The notes below the pieces were generated by a model. It was given only the letters and a program-made list of their open reading frames with translations, had not been told where the DNA came from and did not search any database. The position numbers and the translations under genes were made by a program. A stretch of 64,000 nucleotides of DNA, from assembly GCF_003050615.1 (NCBI RefSeq), contig NZ_NWBU01000007.1:124001-188000 (forward strand), written 5' to 3'. Below, piece by piece: positions 41,078 to 49,855 of this stretch; position 1 is the first letter of the stretch, and every line of letters begins with the position of its first letter. This DNA comes from Sphingomonas oleivorans. Lineage in GTDB: Bacteria; Pseudomonadota; Alphaproteobacteria; Sphingomonadales; Sphingomonadaceae.

Positions 41078-42341
41078 TAGCGGAGGGCGCCTTTCGTCGC
41101 ATCGGCTGGGGCGCCCGCCGCGCCAGCGACCGCCACAGCCATTCGAGCGGACCATAGGCGAATCGGTCCAGCCAGGGCCGGCTCCACAGCAGCATGCCCA
41201 GCCAGGCAACGAAGACGATCGGATAGAGCCAGGCCCTGGCCACATGGCCGTAAAGGCCGAGGCCATAGCCATAGAATAAAGTGGTCATGACGATGCTGGT
41301 GCCGAGATAGTTGGTGAAGGCGGCACGGCCGACGGCGATCACGCGCGTACGAAGCGGGCTTGATCCCCGCGTCAGCCAGAGGATGATGAGCGAGGTGTGC
41401 GCGGCGAGCAGGATCCAGCGGAACGGCATGGCGGCGACATTGACGGCGCCATAGGTCAACAGATCATCGAAGCCGGACCGGATGGAGAGCCAGGCGAGTA
41501 GGATCATCGGCGGAAGGCCGAGCGCATAGCCGAGGATCGCCGTGCGCCGGTACCGCGCCCGATCGAGCCGGCCGGTGAGAAAGCCGCTCTTCAAGCCGGC
41601 CATGCCGAGCAGCATCAGCCCCAGCGTCTCGAAGCCGGAAAATTCCAATTGATCGATCGGCGTCCCATAATCGTCCGTCAGCCGGTCGATCAGGATGCCG
41701 ATATAGCCGTCGCGATGGAGGGCCAGATCCTCGGCGATATCGGCGGGCGAGGGGACGCCGATATCCTCGCGAAGATTCTCCCATGTCGCCACCGCTGCCG
41801 CGTCCGCGCCGGGCAGATGGGCGGCATGCGAGATCGCGGCGACCTCGCCGAAGCTCTGCACCATGAGCAGCAATTGGAAAAGGAGGAGGCCGATCCCCCA
41901 TCGGCGGAGCGAAGCCGCATCCTTGTCGCGGAACAGGAAGGCGATCATCCCGATCAGCGCATAATGGACGAGAATGTCACCGAACCAGATCAGGTAGAGA
42001 TGGATCAGGCCGAAGACGAGCAGCCAGATCATCCGCGAATAATGGACCTTGGCGGCGTTCCGTCCCGCTGCCTCGGCGCGCTGGATGACGAGCAGCATGC
42101 TCGCGCCGAACAGCAGCGAGAAGAGCGCGCGCATCTTGCCGTCGGTGAGCACGAAGTTGATCGCCCAGACGGCAATGTCGGCCGGCCTGGTGCTGCCATA
42201 GGCCGCAGGATTGTCATAGGCGGCAAACGGCATGGCGAAGGCGACGATGTTCATGAGCAATATGCCCATGACAGCCACGCCGCGCAGGCCGTCGAGCGTG
42301 TGATGGCGTTCGCCCGCGCCCGGAAGGTCAGTAAAAGTCAT
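41067..42341 (-). CDS. DUF418-family integral membrane protein
   Basis: From the ATG at 42341 the protein has 424 residues with about ten hydrophobic helices. The N-terminal GLRGVAVMGILLMN and the C-terminal region with VGRAAFTNYLGTSIVMTTLF, typical of DUF418 (YeiB-like) proteins, give the family. Function is unknown; a relation to acyltransferase or lipid-flippase folds has been proposed. The frame can be extended by seven codons to a TTG at 42362 with no better ribosome site. It stands upstream of bfd but the Fur box at its 3' end suggests separate transcription. Confidence 0.8.
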   Translation of the reverse strand: MTFTDLPGAGERHHTLDGLRGVAVMGILLMNIVAFAMPFAAYDNPAAYGSTRPADIAVWAINFVLTDGKMRALFSLLFGASMLLVIQRAEAAGRNAAKVHYSRMIWLLVFGLIHLYLIWFGDILVHYALIGMIAFLFRDKDAASLRRWGIGLLLFQLLLMVQSFGEVAAISHAAHLPGADAAAVATWENLREDIGVPSPADIAEDLALHRDGYIGILIDRLTDDYGTPIDQLEFSGFETLGLMLLGMAGLKSGFLTGRLDRARYRRTAILGYALGLPPMILLAWLSIRSGFDDLLTYGAVNVAAMPFRWILLAAHTSLIILWLTRGSSPLRTRVIAVGRAAFTNYLGTSIVMTTLFYGYGLGLYGHVARAWLYPIVFVAWLGMLLWSRPWLDRFAYGPLEWLWRSLARRAPQPMRRKAPSAIAS

Positions 42342-42500
42342 GCCAGGAAAGGAAGGTCTCAACCGCCAGCCAACGGGTCCATCAGGCGGGCCCGGTCGGA
42401 GGATGACAGGTTGAGGCCGTGTAGAAAAGCCGGGGCTTGAGCGGGGGAGAAGTGCTGAGGCGCGCGGCGGCTGATTGACCCACTCGTTTTGGATCCACGT

Positions 42501-42526
42501 GTCGCCCCGGCGAAGGCCGGGGCGAC
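42501..42526. repeat. GC-rich palindrome after purL
   Basis: GTCGCCCCGGC, loop GAAG, GCCGGGGCGAC: a perfect 11-bp stem 8 bases after the purL stop. Its core recurs at 48438-48459. It can act as a terminator for purL, but there is no T-run and it has the look of a dispersed intergenic palindrome. Confidence 0.65.
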
Positions 42527-42533
42527 GGAAAGG

Positions 42534-44753
42534 TCAGGCGATGGTGGTGCCCATCAGCGCCGGGAAGAAGCCTTCATAGGCGCGGCGGAGATCGGCGAGC
42601 GGGACATTGGCGCCGCCGGCGACGATCGCCTCGCCCCCGGTGCGGCCGATGATCGTAGCAGGGACGCCGGCTTCGGCCGCGGCGGCGAGGAGTGCTGTCG
42701 CATCGGAGGTGGTGATGAGATAACGCGCCTGATCCTCGCCGAAGGCCCAGCCATGGAGCGGCGCCGATCCGGCGTCGAGCGTCGCGCCGATCCCGCCGGC
42801 GAGTGCCATTTCGGTAGCGGCGACGAGCAGGCCGCCGTCCGCAATGTCATGCACGGCATCGACCTGGCCGGCGAGGATCGCCGCACGCACGAAATCGCCA
42901 TTGCGGCGCTCGGCGGAAAGATCGACCGGCGGCGGCGGTCCCGCCTCGCGGCCGGCAATCTCGCGCAGCCAGAGCGACTGGCCGAGATGGCCGCCATTTT
43001 CGGCCGATGCCGCGCCGATCAGCAGGATCGCATCGCCCTCAGCCTTGAAGGCGATGGTGGCGGATTTGGACCAGTCCTGAAGCAGGCCGACACCGCCGAT
43101 GGCGGGGGTGGGCAGGATAGCGGAGCCGCTGCCGTCCTCGGCCTTGGTCTCATTGTAGAGCGAGACATTGCCCGAGACGATCGGGAAGTCGAGCGCGGCG
43201 CAGGCTTCGGCCATGCCCTCGATGCAGCCGACGAACTGGCCCATTATCTCGGGCCGCTGCGGATTGCCGAAATTCATGCAGTCGGTGGTGGCGAGCGGCT
43301 TGGCGCCGACGGCGGTGATGTTGCGCCAGCATTCGGCGATCGCCTGCCTGCCGCCCTCGACCGGATCGGCATAGCAATAGCGCGGCGTGCAATCGGTGCT
43401 GATCGCCAGCGCCTTGTCCGTGCCGTGGACGCGGACCACGGCCGCGTCGCCGCCGGGGCGCTGAAGCGTGTCCGCGCCGACCATATGGTCGTACTGCTCC
43501 CAGATCCAGCGGCGGCTGGCGAGATCGGGCGAGGCCATCAGCCGGAGCAGATTTTCGCCGATATCGCCTGCGGCCGGCACCTCGCCCAGCGGCGCGGGCT
43601 TGGGGGTTGGGACCCAGGGGCGGTCATAGCTGGGCGCATCGTCGGCAAGCGGGCCGAGCGGAATGTCGCACACCGTCTCGCCCTTGAACTTCAGCACCAT
43701 GCGGCCCGTATCGGTGACGCGGCCGATGACGGCGAAATCCAGCTCCCATTTGCGGAAGATCGCCTCCGCCTCGGCCTCGCGGCCGGGCTTCAGCACCATC
43801 AGCATCCGCTCCTGCGATTCGGAGAGCATCATCTCATAGGGCGTCATCCCCTCTTCGCGGCAGGGGACCGTGTCCATGTCGAGGTCGATGCCGACGCCGC
43901 CCTTGGACGCCATCTCGACCGAGGAGGAGGTGAGGCCCGCCGCGCCCATATCCTGGATCGCGACGATCGCGTCGGAGGCCATCAGCTCGAGGCAGGCCTC
44001 GATCAGCAGCTTCTCGGTGAAGGGATCACCCACCTGTACGGTCGGCCGCTTCTCCTCCGAATCCTCGGAGAAGTCGGCAGATGCCATGGTGGCGCCGTGG
44101 ATACCGTCGCGCCCCGTCTTGGAGCCGACATAAACGATCGGATTGCCGACGCCCGAGGCCGCCGAATAGAAGATCTTGGCGGTTTCGGCGACGCCCACCG
44201 TCATCGCATTGACGAGGATGTTGCCGTCGTAAGCCGCGTGGAAGTTCACCTCGCCGCCGACGGTCGGCACGCCGACGCAATTGCCATAGCCGCCGATGCC
44301 CGAGACGACGCCCGCGATCAGATGGCGCATCTTGGGATGGTCCGGCCGGCCGAAGCGCAGCGCGTTCATATTTGCCACCGGCCGCGCGCCCATGGTGAAG
44401 ACGTCGCGGAGGATGCCGCCCACGCCGGTCGCCGCGCCCTGATAGGGCTCGATGTAACTGGGATGGTTGTGGCTCTCCATCTTGAAGATGGCGGCCTGCC
44501 CGTCGCCGATATCGATGACGCCGGCATTTTCGCCGGGGCCCTGGATCACCTGCGGACCCGTCGTCGGCAGCTTCTTGAGGTGGATGCGCGAGCTTTTATA
44601 CGAGCAATGCTCGGACCACATGACCGAGAATATGCCGAGCTCGGTGAGGTTCGGTTCCCGCCCGAGCGCGCGCAGGACGCGCTCATATTCTTCCGGGGAG
44701 AGACCGTGCTCGGCGACGACGGCCGGGGTGATGGCTGGTTGGTTCGCGCTCAT
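42534..44753 (-). CDS. purL: Phosphoribosylformylglycinamidine synthase subunit PurL
   Basis: A 739-residue ATP-dependent synthase for the fourth step of purine synthesis (small PurL that needs separate PurQ and PurS). Motifs: [11 protein letters not shown] near the N-terminus, [13 protein letters not shown], and in the second half [15 protein letters not shown] and [11 protein letters not shown]. The ATG at 44753 gives the homologous start ([17 protein letters not shown]); a frame extension of 24 residues upstream is not conserved. No purQ or purS is in the window. Biosynthesis (purL) and degradation of purines are thus encoded at two distant places in this window. Confidence 0.96.
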   Translation of the reverse strand: MSANQPAITPAVVAEHGLSPEEYERVLRALGREPNLTELGIFSVMWSEHCSYKSSRIHLKKLPTTGPQVIQGPGENAGVIDIGDGQAAIFKMESHNHPSYIEPYQGAATGVGGILRDVFTMGARPVANMNALRFGRPDHPKMRHLIAGVVSGIGGYGNCVGVPTVGGEVNFHAAYDGNILVNAMTVGVAETAKIFYSAASGVGNPIVYVGSKTGRDGIHGATMASADFSEDSEEKRPTVQVGDPFTEKLLIEACLELMASDAIVAIQDMGAAGLTSSSVEMASKGGVGIDLDMDTVPCREEGMTPYEMMLSESQERMLMVLKPGREAEAEAIFRKWELDFAVIGRVTDTGRMVLKFKGETVCDIPLGPLADDAPSYDRPWVPTPKPAPLGEVPAAGDIGENLLRLMASPDLASRRWIWEQYDHMVGADTLQRPGGDAAVVRVHGTDKALAISTDCTPRYCYADPVEGGRQAIAECWRNITAVGAKPLATTDCMNFGNPQRPEIMGQFVGCIEGMAEACAALDFPIVSGNVSLYNETKAEDGSGSAILPTPAIGGVGLLQDWSKSATIAFKAEGDAILLIGAASAENGGHLGQSLWLREIAGREAGPPPPVDLSAERRNGDFVRAAILAGQVDAVHDIADGGLLVAATEMALAGGIGATLDAGSAPLHGWAFGEDQARYLITTSDATALLAAAAEAGVPATIIGRTGGEAIVAGGANVPLADLRRAYEGFFPALMGTTIA

Positions 44754-44841
44754 GGCCGAGCCCGATAGCCGAGCCCGCATGAAATCGAAAGGCCGGCGAG
44801 TTGCCTCGCCGGCCCGAAATTTCATCCGATGGCCGCAAGCC

Positions 44842-45228
44842 TCAGGCGTGGCAGCTCTGGCTGGCCTTGCCCGGGCTCGTGATCTCGACGGCCGTGCCGC
44901 TGCCGCTGACCGAATAGCCGTCCGCGACGAAGGCCTTGCCCTTTTCGGGCGCGGTGAGCTTGGTGGCGGTGCCGCCCTTCTCGCTGCGGAAATCGGCCGT
45001 CACATTGTCGCTGAAGAAATCGACATAGGCGAGGCTGTTGTCCTTGCAGCGATAGGTGCGGCTGGCGAGCAGCGACGGCGGCAGCGTCACCGGCGGCGCG
45101 GCCTTCACCGCATTCGCGGTGGGATCGACCGTGCCGGTGACGATCGTCTCGGGCTGCGAATTGCAGCCGGCGAGGAGGATGAGCGCGCCGAGCGGCGCCG
45201 CGGCGAGGAGACGGGTTCGGTTTTGCAT
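44842..45228 (-). CDS. Small lipoprotein with MliC-like C-terminal domain
   Basis: From the ATG at 45228 the protein has 128 residues with a lipoprotein signal (LILLAGC, Cys22). The C-terminal 70 residues, with [15 protein letters not shown] at the start and CHA at the end, resemble MliC/PliC inhibitors of c-type lysozyme in length, in paired cysteines and in beta-strand pattern, but I see no decisive motif. It would be lipid-anchored in the envelope. The upstream gap of about 170 bases separates it from a divergent zinc-finger gene. Confidence 0.65.
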   Translation of the reverse strand: MQNRTRLLAAAPLGALILLAGCNSQPETIVTGTVDPTANAVKAAPPVTLPPSLLASRTYRCKDNSLAYVDFFSDNVTADFRSEKGGTATKLTAPEKGKAFVADGYSVSGSGTAVEITSPGKASQSCHA

Positions 45229-45399
45229 AGCAGCAGAAACTTCGCGGTTGCAGCATGGCACGTCAAGCCGAAATCGCCGAATTTCGGGCAATTTGTCGCG
45301 CGATATTCGTGAAAAGTGGAATGTTTCGGAAAGGCCGCATGATGCGGAACGGATCGTGCAGCCGGCCATTGTGGCAGCCATTGGCTGCGGAGATATGAC

Positions 45400-45564
45400 A
45401 TGGCCGAAGAGCCCCTGAACCCAGGCGACGTGGCACCCCCCGGCACGCCCGGCACCGGCGAGAATATCTGCCCGCTCTGTCGCGGCACCGGCCGGGTCGA
45501 CAGCAAGGAATGTCCGCGCTGCGGCGGCACGGGCAAGGTGATCGAGGGTATTGGCGGCGCTTGA
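45400..45564 (+). CDS. 54-residue DnaJ-type zinc-finger protein
   Basis: An ATG seven bases after GGAG opens a 54-codon frame with two CxxCxGxG units: CPLCRGTGRV and CPRCGGTGKV, separated by six residues. Such paired units are half of a DnaJ cysteine-rich zinc domain, here without any J-domain. The N-terminal 22 residues are proline- and acid-rich. It probably binds one zinc ion and acts as a small chaperone-like or regulatory protein; no function is known to me. A hairpin (GCAGCC-ATT-GGCTGC, 45374-45388) directly abuts the ribosome site. Confidence 0.8.
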   Translation: MAEEPLNPGDVAPPGTPGTGENICPLCRGTGRVDSKECPRCGGTGKVIEGIGGA

Positions 45565-45657
45565 GGCGATCCGTATCGCTTGCGGGGGGCTGCGCGGCGG
45601 TCGTGACAAAATTCTAGTTCGCCGGTAGGGAAGACGGCTTTCTCCTCCGGGCTTCCC

Positions 45658-45747
45658 ATGATCGACCGCGCCATATTCCATCAGCCTTCGAGCCACTCCC
45701 TGATCCACGCGCCCGCCACGGCCGCGCAGGCGCGGGGCGCGGCATGA
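45658..45747 (+). CDS. Possible 29-residue leader peptide overlapping metN
   Basis: An ATG opens a 30-codon frame ending with TGA in the ATGA that starts metN. The peptide has four histidines, one methionine (the start) and no family match. The stop/start overlap is the type seen with translational coupling, which makes a leader role for metNIQ conceivable; the ribosome site is poor, so chance is equally possible. Confidence 0.35.
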   Translation: MIDRAIFHQPSSHSLIHAPATAAQARGAA

Positions 45748-46727
45748 TCGAACTTCAGGACGTCCATAAGCGCTTTGGCGGCGAGGCGGCGGCGGTCGCG
45801 GGCGTGAGCCTGACGGTCGCACGGGGCGAGATATTCGGGGTGATCGGCCGATCGGGCGCAGGCAAATCGACGCTGATCCGGCTCGTCAACCTGCTCGAAC
45901 GGCCGAGCGCGGGGCGTGTGCTGATCGACGGGCAGGATGTGACTGCGCTGGAGGGCGAGGGCCTGCGCGCACTGCGTCGGCGGATCGGCATGATCTTCCA
46001 GCAATTCGGCCTGCTCGGATCGCGCAGCGTGGCGGAGAATGTGGCGCTGCCGATGAAGCTGGCGGGCGATCGATCCGGGGCGGAGATCAAGGCCAGGGTG
46101 GCGGCGCTGCTGGAGCGGGTGGGTCTTGCCGATCATGCGCGCAAATATCCGGCGCAGCTTTCGGGCGGGCAGAAGCAGCGCGTGGGCATTGCGCGCGCGC
46201 TCGCGACCGATCCCGCCATCCTGCTGTGCGACGAGGCGACGAGCGCGCTCGATCCGGAGACGACGCGGTCGATCCTCGCGCTGCTCGACGGACTCAACCG
46301 CGAGTTGGGGCTCACCATATTGCTCATCACGCATGAGATGGACGTGGTGCGCGACATTTGCGACCGGGTGGCCGTGCTCGACCGCGGCCGCGTGGTGGAG
46401 ATCGGGGCGGTGGCGGATCTGTTCCTGAAGCCTTCCCATCCCGTGACTCGCGCGCTGATCGCCGAGGCGGAACATCGCGAGACGCCCGTGCGGCAGGCCG
46501 GGGGCAGGCGGGTGCGCGTGACGCTGACCGGCGCGGCGGCGGAGACGCCCTTCCTGACGGAGGCGACGCGCGGGCTGGAGGTGGACCTCACCATTCTCGA
46601 CGGGCGGATCGGGCGAACGCGGGACCGGCCATATAGCCAGCTCCTGCTCGCGGTCGGCGGGCGCGATGCGGAGCAGGCGCTGGCGCGGCTTGCGGCATGC
46701 GCCGAGCTGGAGGAGCTCGCGGCATGA
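45744..46727 (+). CDS. metN: Methionine ABC transporter ATP-binding protein
   Basis: A 327-residue ATPase with Walker A GRSGAGKST (about residues 35-43), the Q-loop FQQFGLLGSRSVAENV, signature LSGGQKQRVGIARAL, Walker B ILLCDEATSALDPE and H-loop THEMD. After residue 240 a C-terminal NIL (ACT-like) domain is visible (DLTILDGRIG). In MetN this domain binds methionine and closes the transporter by trans-inhibition. It overlaps metI by four bases. Confidence 0.95.
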   Translation: MIELQDVHKRFGGEAAAVAGVSLTVARGEIFGVIGRSGAGKSTLIRLVNLLERPSAGRVLIDGQDVTALEGEGLRALRRRIGMIFQQFGLLGSRSVAENVALPMKLAGDRSGAEIKARVAALLERVGLADHARKYPAQLSGGQKQRVGIARALATDPAILLCDEATSALDPETTRSILALLDGLNRELGLTILLITHEMDVVRDICDRVAVLDRGRVVEIGAVADLFLKPSHPVTRALIAEAEHRETPVRQAGGRRVRVTLTGAAAETPFLTEATRGLEVDLTILDGRIGRTRDRPYSQLLLAVGGRDAEQALARLAACAELEELAA

Positions 46728-47389
46728 GCGGCTGGTTCGTCAATATCGACTGGCGCGACCTCGGCCAGGCGACGCTCGACACGCTGGCGATGCTTGGCGG
46801 ATCGCTGCTGCTGACGCTGCTTCTGGGTTTGCCGCTGGGCGTGTTGCTGTTCCTGACGGGCAGGCGGCAATTGCTGGCGAACCGGGCGGCCAATGCGCTG
46901 CTGGCGGCGATCGTCAATCTGCTGCGTTCGGTGCCATTCGTGATCCTGCTGATCGTGATGATCCCGCTCACCGTGCTGCTGGTCGGCACCTCGCTCGGCG
47001 TGGCCGGCGCGATCCCGCCGCTGGTGGTGGGCGCGGCACCTTTTTTCGCGCGGCTGGTCGAGACTGCGCTGCGCGAGGTGGACCGCAACACGGTCGAGGC
47101 CGTGCAGGCGATGGGGGCGACGACGCGGCAGATCGTGTTCCGCGCGCTGCTGCCCGAAGCGACGCCCGGCATCATCGCGGCGGCGACCGTGACGGCGGCG
47201 GCGCTCGTCTCCTTCACCGCAATGGCAGGCGTGGTGGGCGCGGGCGGGCTGGGCGATCTCGCCATCCGCTTCGGCTATCAGCGCTTCCAGACGGATGTGA
47301 TGGTCGTCACCGTCGCGGCGCTGCTTCTGCTCGTCCAGCTTCTCCAGACCGCCGGCGACCGGCTGGTCCTGCATTTCACGCGCCGCTGA
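46724..47389 (+). CDS. metI: Methionine ABC transporter permease
   Basis: From the ATG at 46724, overlapping the metN stop (ATGA), a 221-residue protein with five transmembrane helices. The EAA loop is visible in ALREVDRNTVEAVQAMGATT. Segments LLGLPLGVLLFLTGRRQLL and SFTAMAGVVGAGGLGDLAIR match MetI. With MetN and MetQ it imports methionine (D- and L-forms in E. coli). Confidence 0.95.
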   Translation: MSGWFVNIDWRDLGQATLDTLAMLGGSLLLTLLLGLPLGVLLFLTGRRQLLANRAANALLAAIVNLLRSVPFVILLIVMIPLTVLLVGTSLGVAGAIPPLVVGAAPFFARLVETALREVDRNTVEAVQAMGATTRQIVFRALLPEATPGIIAAATVTAAALVSFTAMAGVVGAGGLGDLAIRFGYQRFQTDVMVVTVAALLLLVQLLQTAGDRLVLHFTRR

Positions 47390-47414
47390 CCGGCTTTCCC
47401 AAGGGAGCATGCGA

Positions 47415-48218
47415 ATGAACCGCCGCCATATTCTCGCAGCCACGCTGCTGCTTCTCGCCTCGGCCTGCTCGGGCGGCGGGACGCCTGCGGGCGGCGACGC
47501 ATCGACGCTGAGCGTCGCGGCCACCGCCGTGCCCCATGCCGAGATATTGGAGCATGTGAAGCCCGCGCTCGAAAAGCAGGGGCTCAAGCTCGATATCCAC
47601 ATATTCAACGATTATGTGCAGCCCAATCTGCAGGTCGATCAGCGCCGGATCGACGTCAATTATTTCCAGACCAAGCCCTATCTGGACGAATTCAACAAGG
47701 CGCGCGGCACGAAGCTGGAAGCGATCGCAGGCATCCATATCGAGCCTCTGGGTGGCTATTCGCAGCGGGTGAAGCGCCTCGATGCGCTGCCCCAAGGTGC
47801 CACCGTCGCCATCCCCAATGAGGGGAGCAATGGTGGACGCGCGCTGCTGCTGCTTGCCAAGGCGGGGCTGATCGGGCTCAGGGATCCGGCCAATCCGCTG
47901 TCCACCGTGCGCGACATCGTCGTGAACCCCAAGAATCTGAAGATCCGGGAGCTGGAATCCGCGACGCTGCCGCGCGTGCTCGATCAGGTCGATCTGGCGA
48001 TGATCAACACAAATTATGCGCTGGACGCCAAGCTCAACCCCGTCCGCGACGCGCTGCTGATCGAGGACAGCAAGTCGCCTTATGTCAATTTCCTGGTGGG
48101 GCTCGCGGACAAGCGCGACGATCCGCGCGTGAAGAAGCTTGTCGCTGCGCTGACCAGCGCGGATATGCGCAGCTTCATCGAGCGAACATATCAGGGCGCG
48201 GTGGTTCCAGCCTTCTGA
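47415..48218 (+). CDS. metQ: Methionine-binding lipoprotein
   Basis: A 267-residue NlpA-family substrate-binding protein. The start at 47415 has AGGGAG seven bases upstream; an ATG two codons earlier is too close to it. Signal peptide with lipobox LASAC (Cys18). Family segments include ILEHVKPALEKQGLKLDIHI, FNDYVQPNLQVDQRRIDVNY and IPNEGSNGGRALLLL. Anchored in the membrane, it delivers methionine to MetIN. End of the met operon; a GC-rich palindrome lies 215 bases further on. Confidence 0.94.
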   Translation: MNRRHILAATLLLLASACSGGGTPAGGDASTLSVAATAVPHAEILEHVKPALEKQGLKLDIHIFNDYVQPNLQVDQRRIDVNYFQTKPYLDEFNKARGTKLEAIAGIHIEPLGGYSQRVKRLDALPQGATVAIPNEGSNGGRALLLLAKAGLIGLRDPANPLSTVRDIVVNPKNLKIRELESATLPRVLDQVDLAMINTNYALDAKLNPVRDALLIEDSKSPYVNFLVGLADKRDDPRVKKLVAALTSADMRSFIERTYQGAVVPAF

Positions 48219-48312
48219 GTAGCCCAGCCGTGTTGCCGTCGGGACTATGCTTCGGAGTGTCTTTCACCTGACGGCGTCACCCTTGTAACCTGTGTGGTGC
48301 CGGATCGTGTAA

Positions 48313-48417
48313 AGTGAGCGGTGCCAGCTGGTGCTGGCGGAGGTCGAGCTCGTTTTGAACGACCGCTTCATCGATCTGGTCGTCGAGGAATATGGCCGGG
48401 CGGATGGTCCGTGCTGA
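48313..48417 (+). other. Possible short coding remnant between metQ and oprB
   Basis: The 252-base gap holds an open stretch of 34 codons whose C-terminal part (LVLAEVELVLNDRFIDLVVE) has protein-like codon use with alternating hydrophobic and acidic residues, ending in TGA. There is no ribosome site or good ATG (a GTG at 48331 is possible). It could be the 3' end of a decayed gene. I do not recognise the family. Confidence 0.25.
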
Positions 48418-48432
48418 GATCGGGCAAATGAG

Positions 48433-48463
48433 CCTTCGCCCCGGCGAGAGGCCGGGGCGAAGG
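48433..48463. terminator. GC-rich palindrome between metQ and oprB
   Basis: CCTTCGCCCCGGC, loop GAGAG, GCCGGGGCGAAGG: a perfect 13-bp stem 8 bases after the stop of the - strand porin gene. It shares its core with the element after purL and likely ends the fru-oprB transcript. Confidence 0.65.
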
Positions 48464-48470
48464 GGAAGGC

Positions 48471-49841
48471 TTATCGCCGGCCGGCGAGCAGCGTCGGCGC
48501 GTCGATGGTGAATTTGAAGCCCAAGACGAAGGCGTCCTTTATGTCCCGCGTGCGGAACGGCACAGATGTCTGGTCCGGGTTGATGATATATTGGAGGTTC
48601 GGCGAGATACGGATCGCCGGGCTGAGCTGCGCGCCATAAGCGAGCTCCATCATGATCTGATGGCGCGGCAGATCCGGCGAGCCGCCGGCCGAGACACGCG
48701 CGGCGCGGATATTTTCGAGCGCGAGGTCGCTGAACCGCTGATCATTGATCACGAAGCCGAGCGTATCCTTGTCGCGGCCGGGGAAGGTGCCCGTCTGGAG
48801 CAGGCCGAGCTCGAAGAAGCTCTTCTCCACCAGCCGGCCCGATGTGCCGAACATCGCCACGCCGAACAGGGTGAGGCCGCGTTCGGATCGGGGATCGGGC
48901 CGGGTGATCATCTGATCGAAGCGGAAATAGACGCCCGAGCGGCCGTGACGCGTGGCATAGGGCCGGTTTGTCAGAACCGCGAGACCACCGGCTTCGTCAC
49001 GCAGCGGATCGCTATAGTCGCCACGATCGAACCAGCCGCCGATGATATAATTGCGCGGAAGGCGATCATTGGCGAAGGTCGTCGAATAGCCGATCTCATA
49101 AGGCACGATCACGCCGGTGGCGTTCTTGATGCCGAAGTTGAAGCCATGATCGCCCCGGCGCTTGCGATCGGGATTCACCTCATAGACGCCCACATGGGCA
49201 AAGACGCGGTCGTTGAACCAGCCCTTTGCGCGCGCGCCCCAGCTCGAGGCTGGCCAGAAGGTGAAATTGCTCGTCTTGAAGACGAAGGTGGGATTGCCGC
49301 AGGCGGAATTGCTCTGGAAATTGCAGTAGATTGGCGAGGTCAGGAAGGCGATGTTCGCGGATGTGCGGCCAGCCTCTATCATCAGCTTGTCATCAAGCAG
49401 CTTCTGTTCCCAGGTGAGCAGCGCCAGATGCGTGTTCTGCGTGCCGTAGATTTCCTGCACCGAGGTGTTGTTGCCGATCGCGATCCTGGAGAGGCTCTTG
49501 CCGTGGCGCTGGGTCATGGCGAAATGGAGCGCGCCGCCGTCGATCCCGGCGATCTTCTCCATGTCGAAATCCGCGCCCCAGAGGAGCTGGCCGGCAAAGG
49601 CCGCATCCTTGCGGATGCCGCCCGAAACGTTGGTCGCGGCCTGGCCGGTATAGTCCAACCTCAGCTTGATGCCCTTATCGGCAAGCGGCTGCCAGGGTTC
49701 GGGCGCGGCTTCGGGCTGGATGCCGAGCGTCTCGGCGGCACCGGCAACGCCTGTTTCGGGCTGCTGCTGTGCAGCCGCCGGCGACATGCACAGCGCCACC
49801 CCGCCGGCGAACATCCCGGCGAATGAGAGGCTAATTTTCAT
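48471..49841 (-). CDS. OprB-type carbohydrate-selective porin
   Basis: A 456-residue outer-membrane protein with a signal peptide (MKISLSFAGMFAGG to SPAAAQQ) and beta-barrel segments of the OprB family, for example RLDYTGQAATNVSGG, IEAGRTSANIAF and PSYGxTFAND-like (YEIGYSTTFANDRLP), ending VLGFKFTIDAP. The start is the ATG at 49841, preceded by AAGGGAA, rather than the GTG at 49859. It follows the fructose PTS gene fruA and probably lets fructose or other sugars cross the outer membrane. Confidence 0.85.
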   Translation of the reverse strand: MKISLSFAGMFAGGVALCMSPAAAQQQPETGVAGAAETLGIQPEAAPEPWQPLADKGIKLRLDYTGQAATNVSGGIRKDAAFAGQLLWGADFDMEKIAGIDGGALHFAMTQRHGKSLSRIAIGNNTSVQEIYGTQNTHLALLTWEQKLLDDKLMIEAGRTSANIAFLTSPIYCNFQSNSACGNPTFVFKTSNFTFWPASSWGARAKGWFNDRVFAHVGVYEVNPDRKRRGDHGFNFGIKNATGVIVPYEIGYSTTFANDRLPRNYIIGGWFDRGDYSDPLRDEAGGLAVLTNRPYATRHGRSGVYFRFDQMITRPDPRSERGLTLFGVAMFGTSGRLVEKSFFELGLLQTGTFPGRDKDTLGFVINDQRFSDLALENIRAARVSAGGSPDLPRHQIMMELAYGAQLSPAIRISPNLQYIINPDQTSVPFRTRDIKDAFVLGFKFTIDAPTLLAGRR

Positions 49842-49855
49842 TTTCTTCTTCCCTT

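Noticed and set aside
42489-44768. 759-codon open frame on the + strand opposite purL
   Set aside because: Antisense to a conserved synthase; composition and lack of motifs indicate a shadow frame.
45565-45743. Possible SAM-type riboswitch upstream of metNIQ
   Set aside because: I looked for the SAM-II core (AAAGCUAAAAAGGG-like) and other SAM patterns and found no convincing match or conserved pairing.
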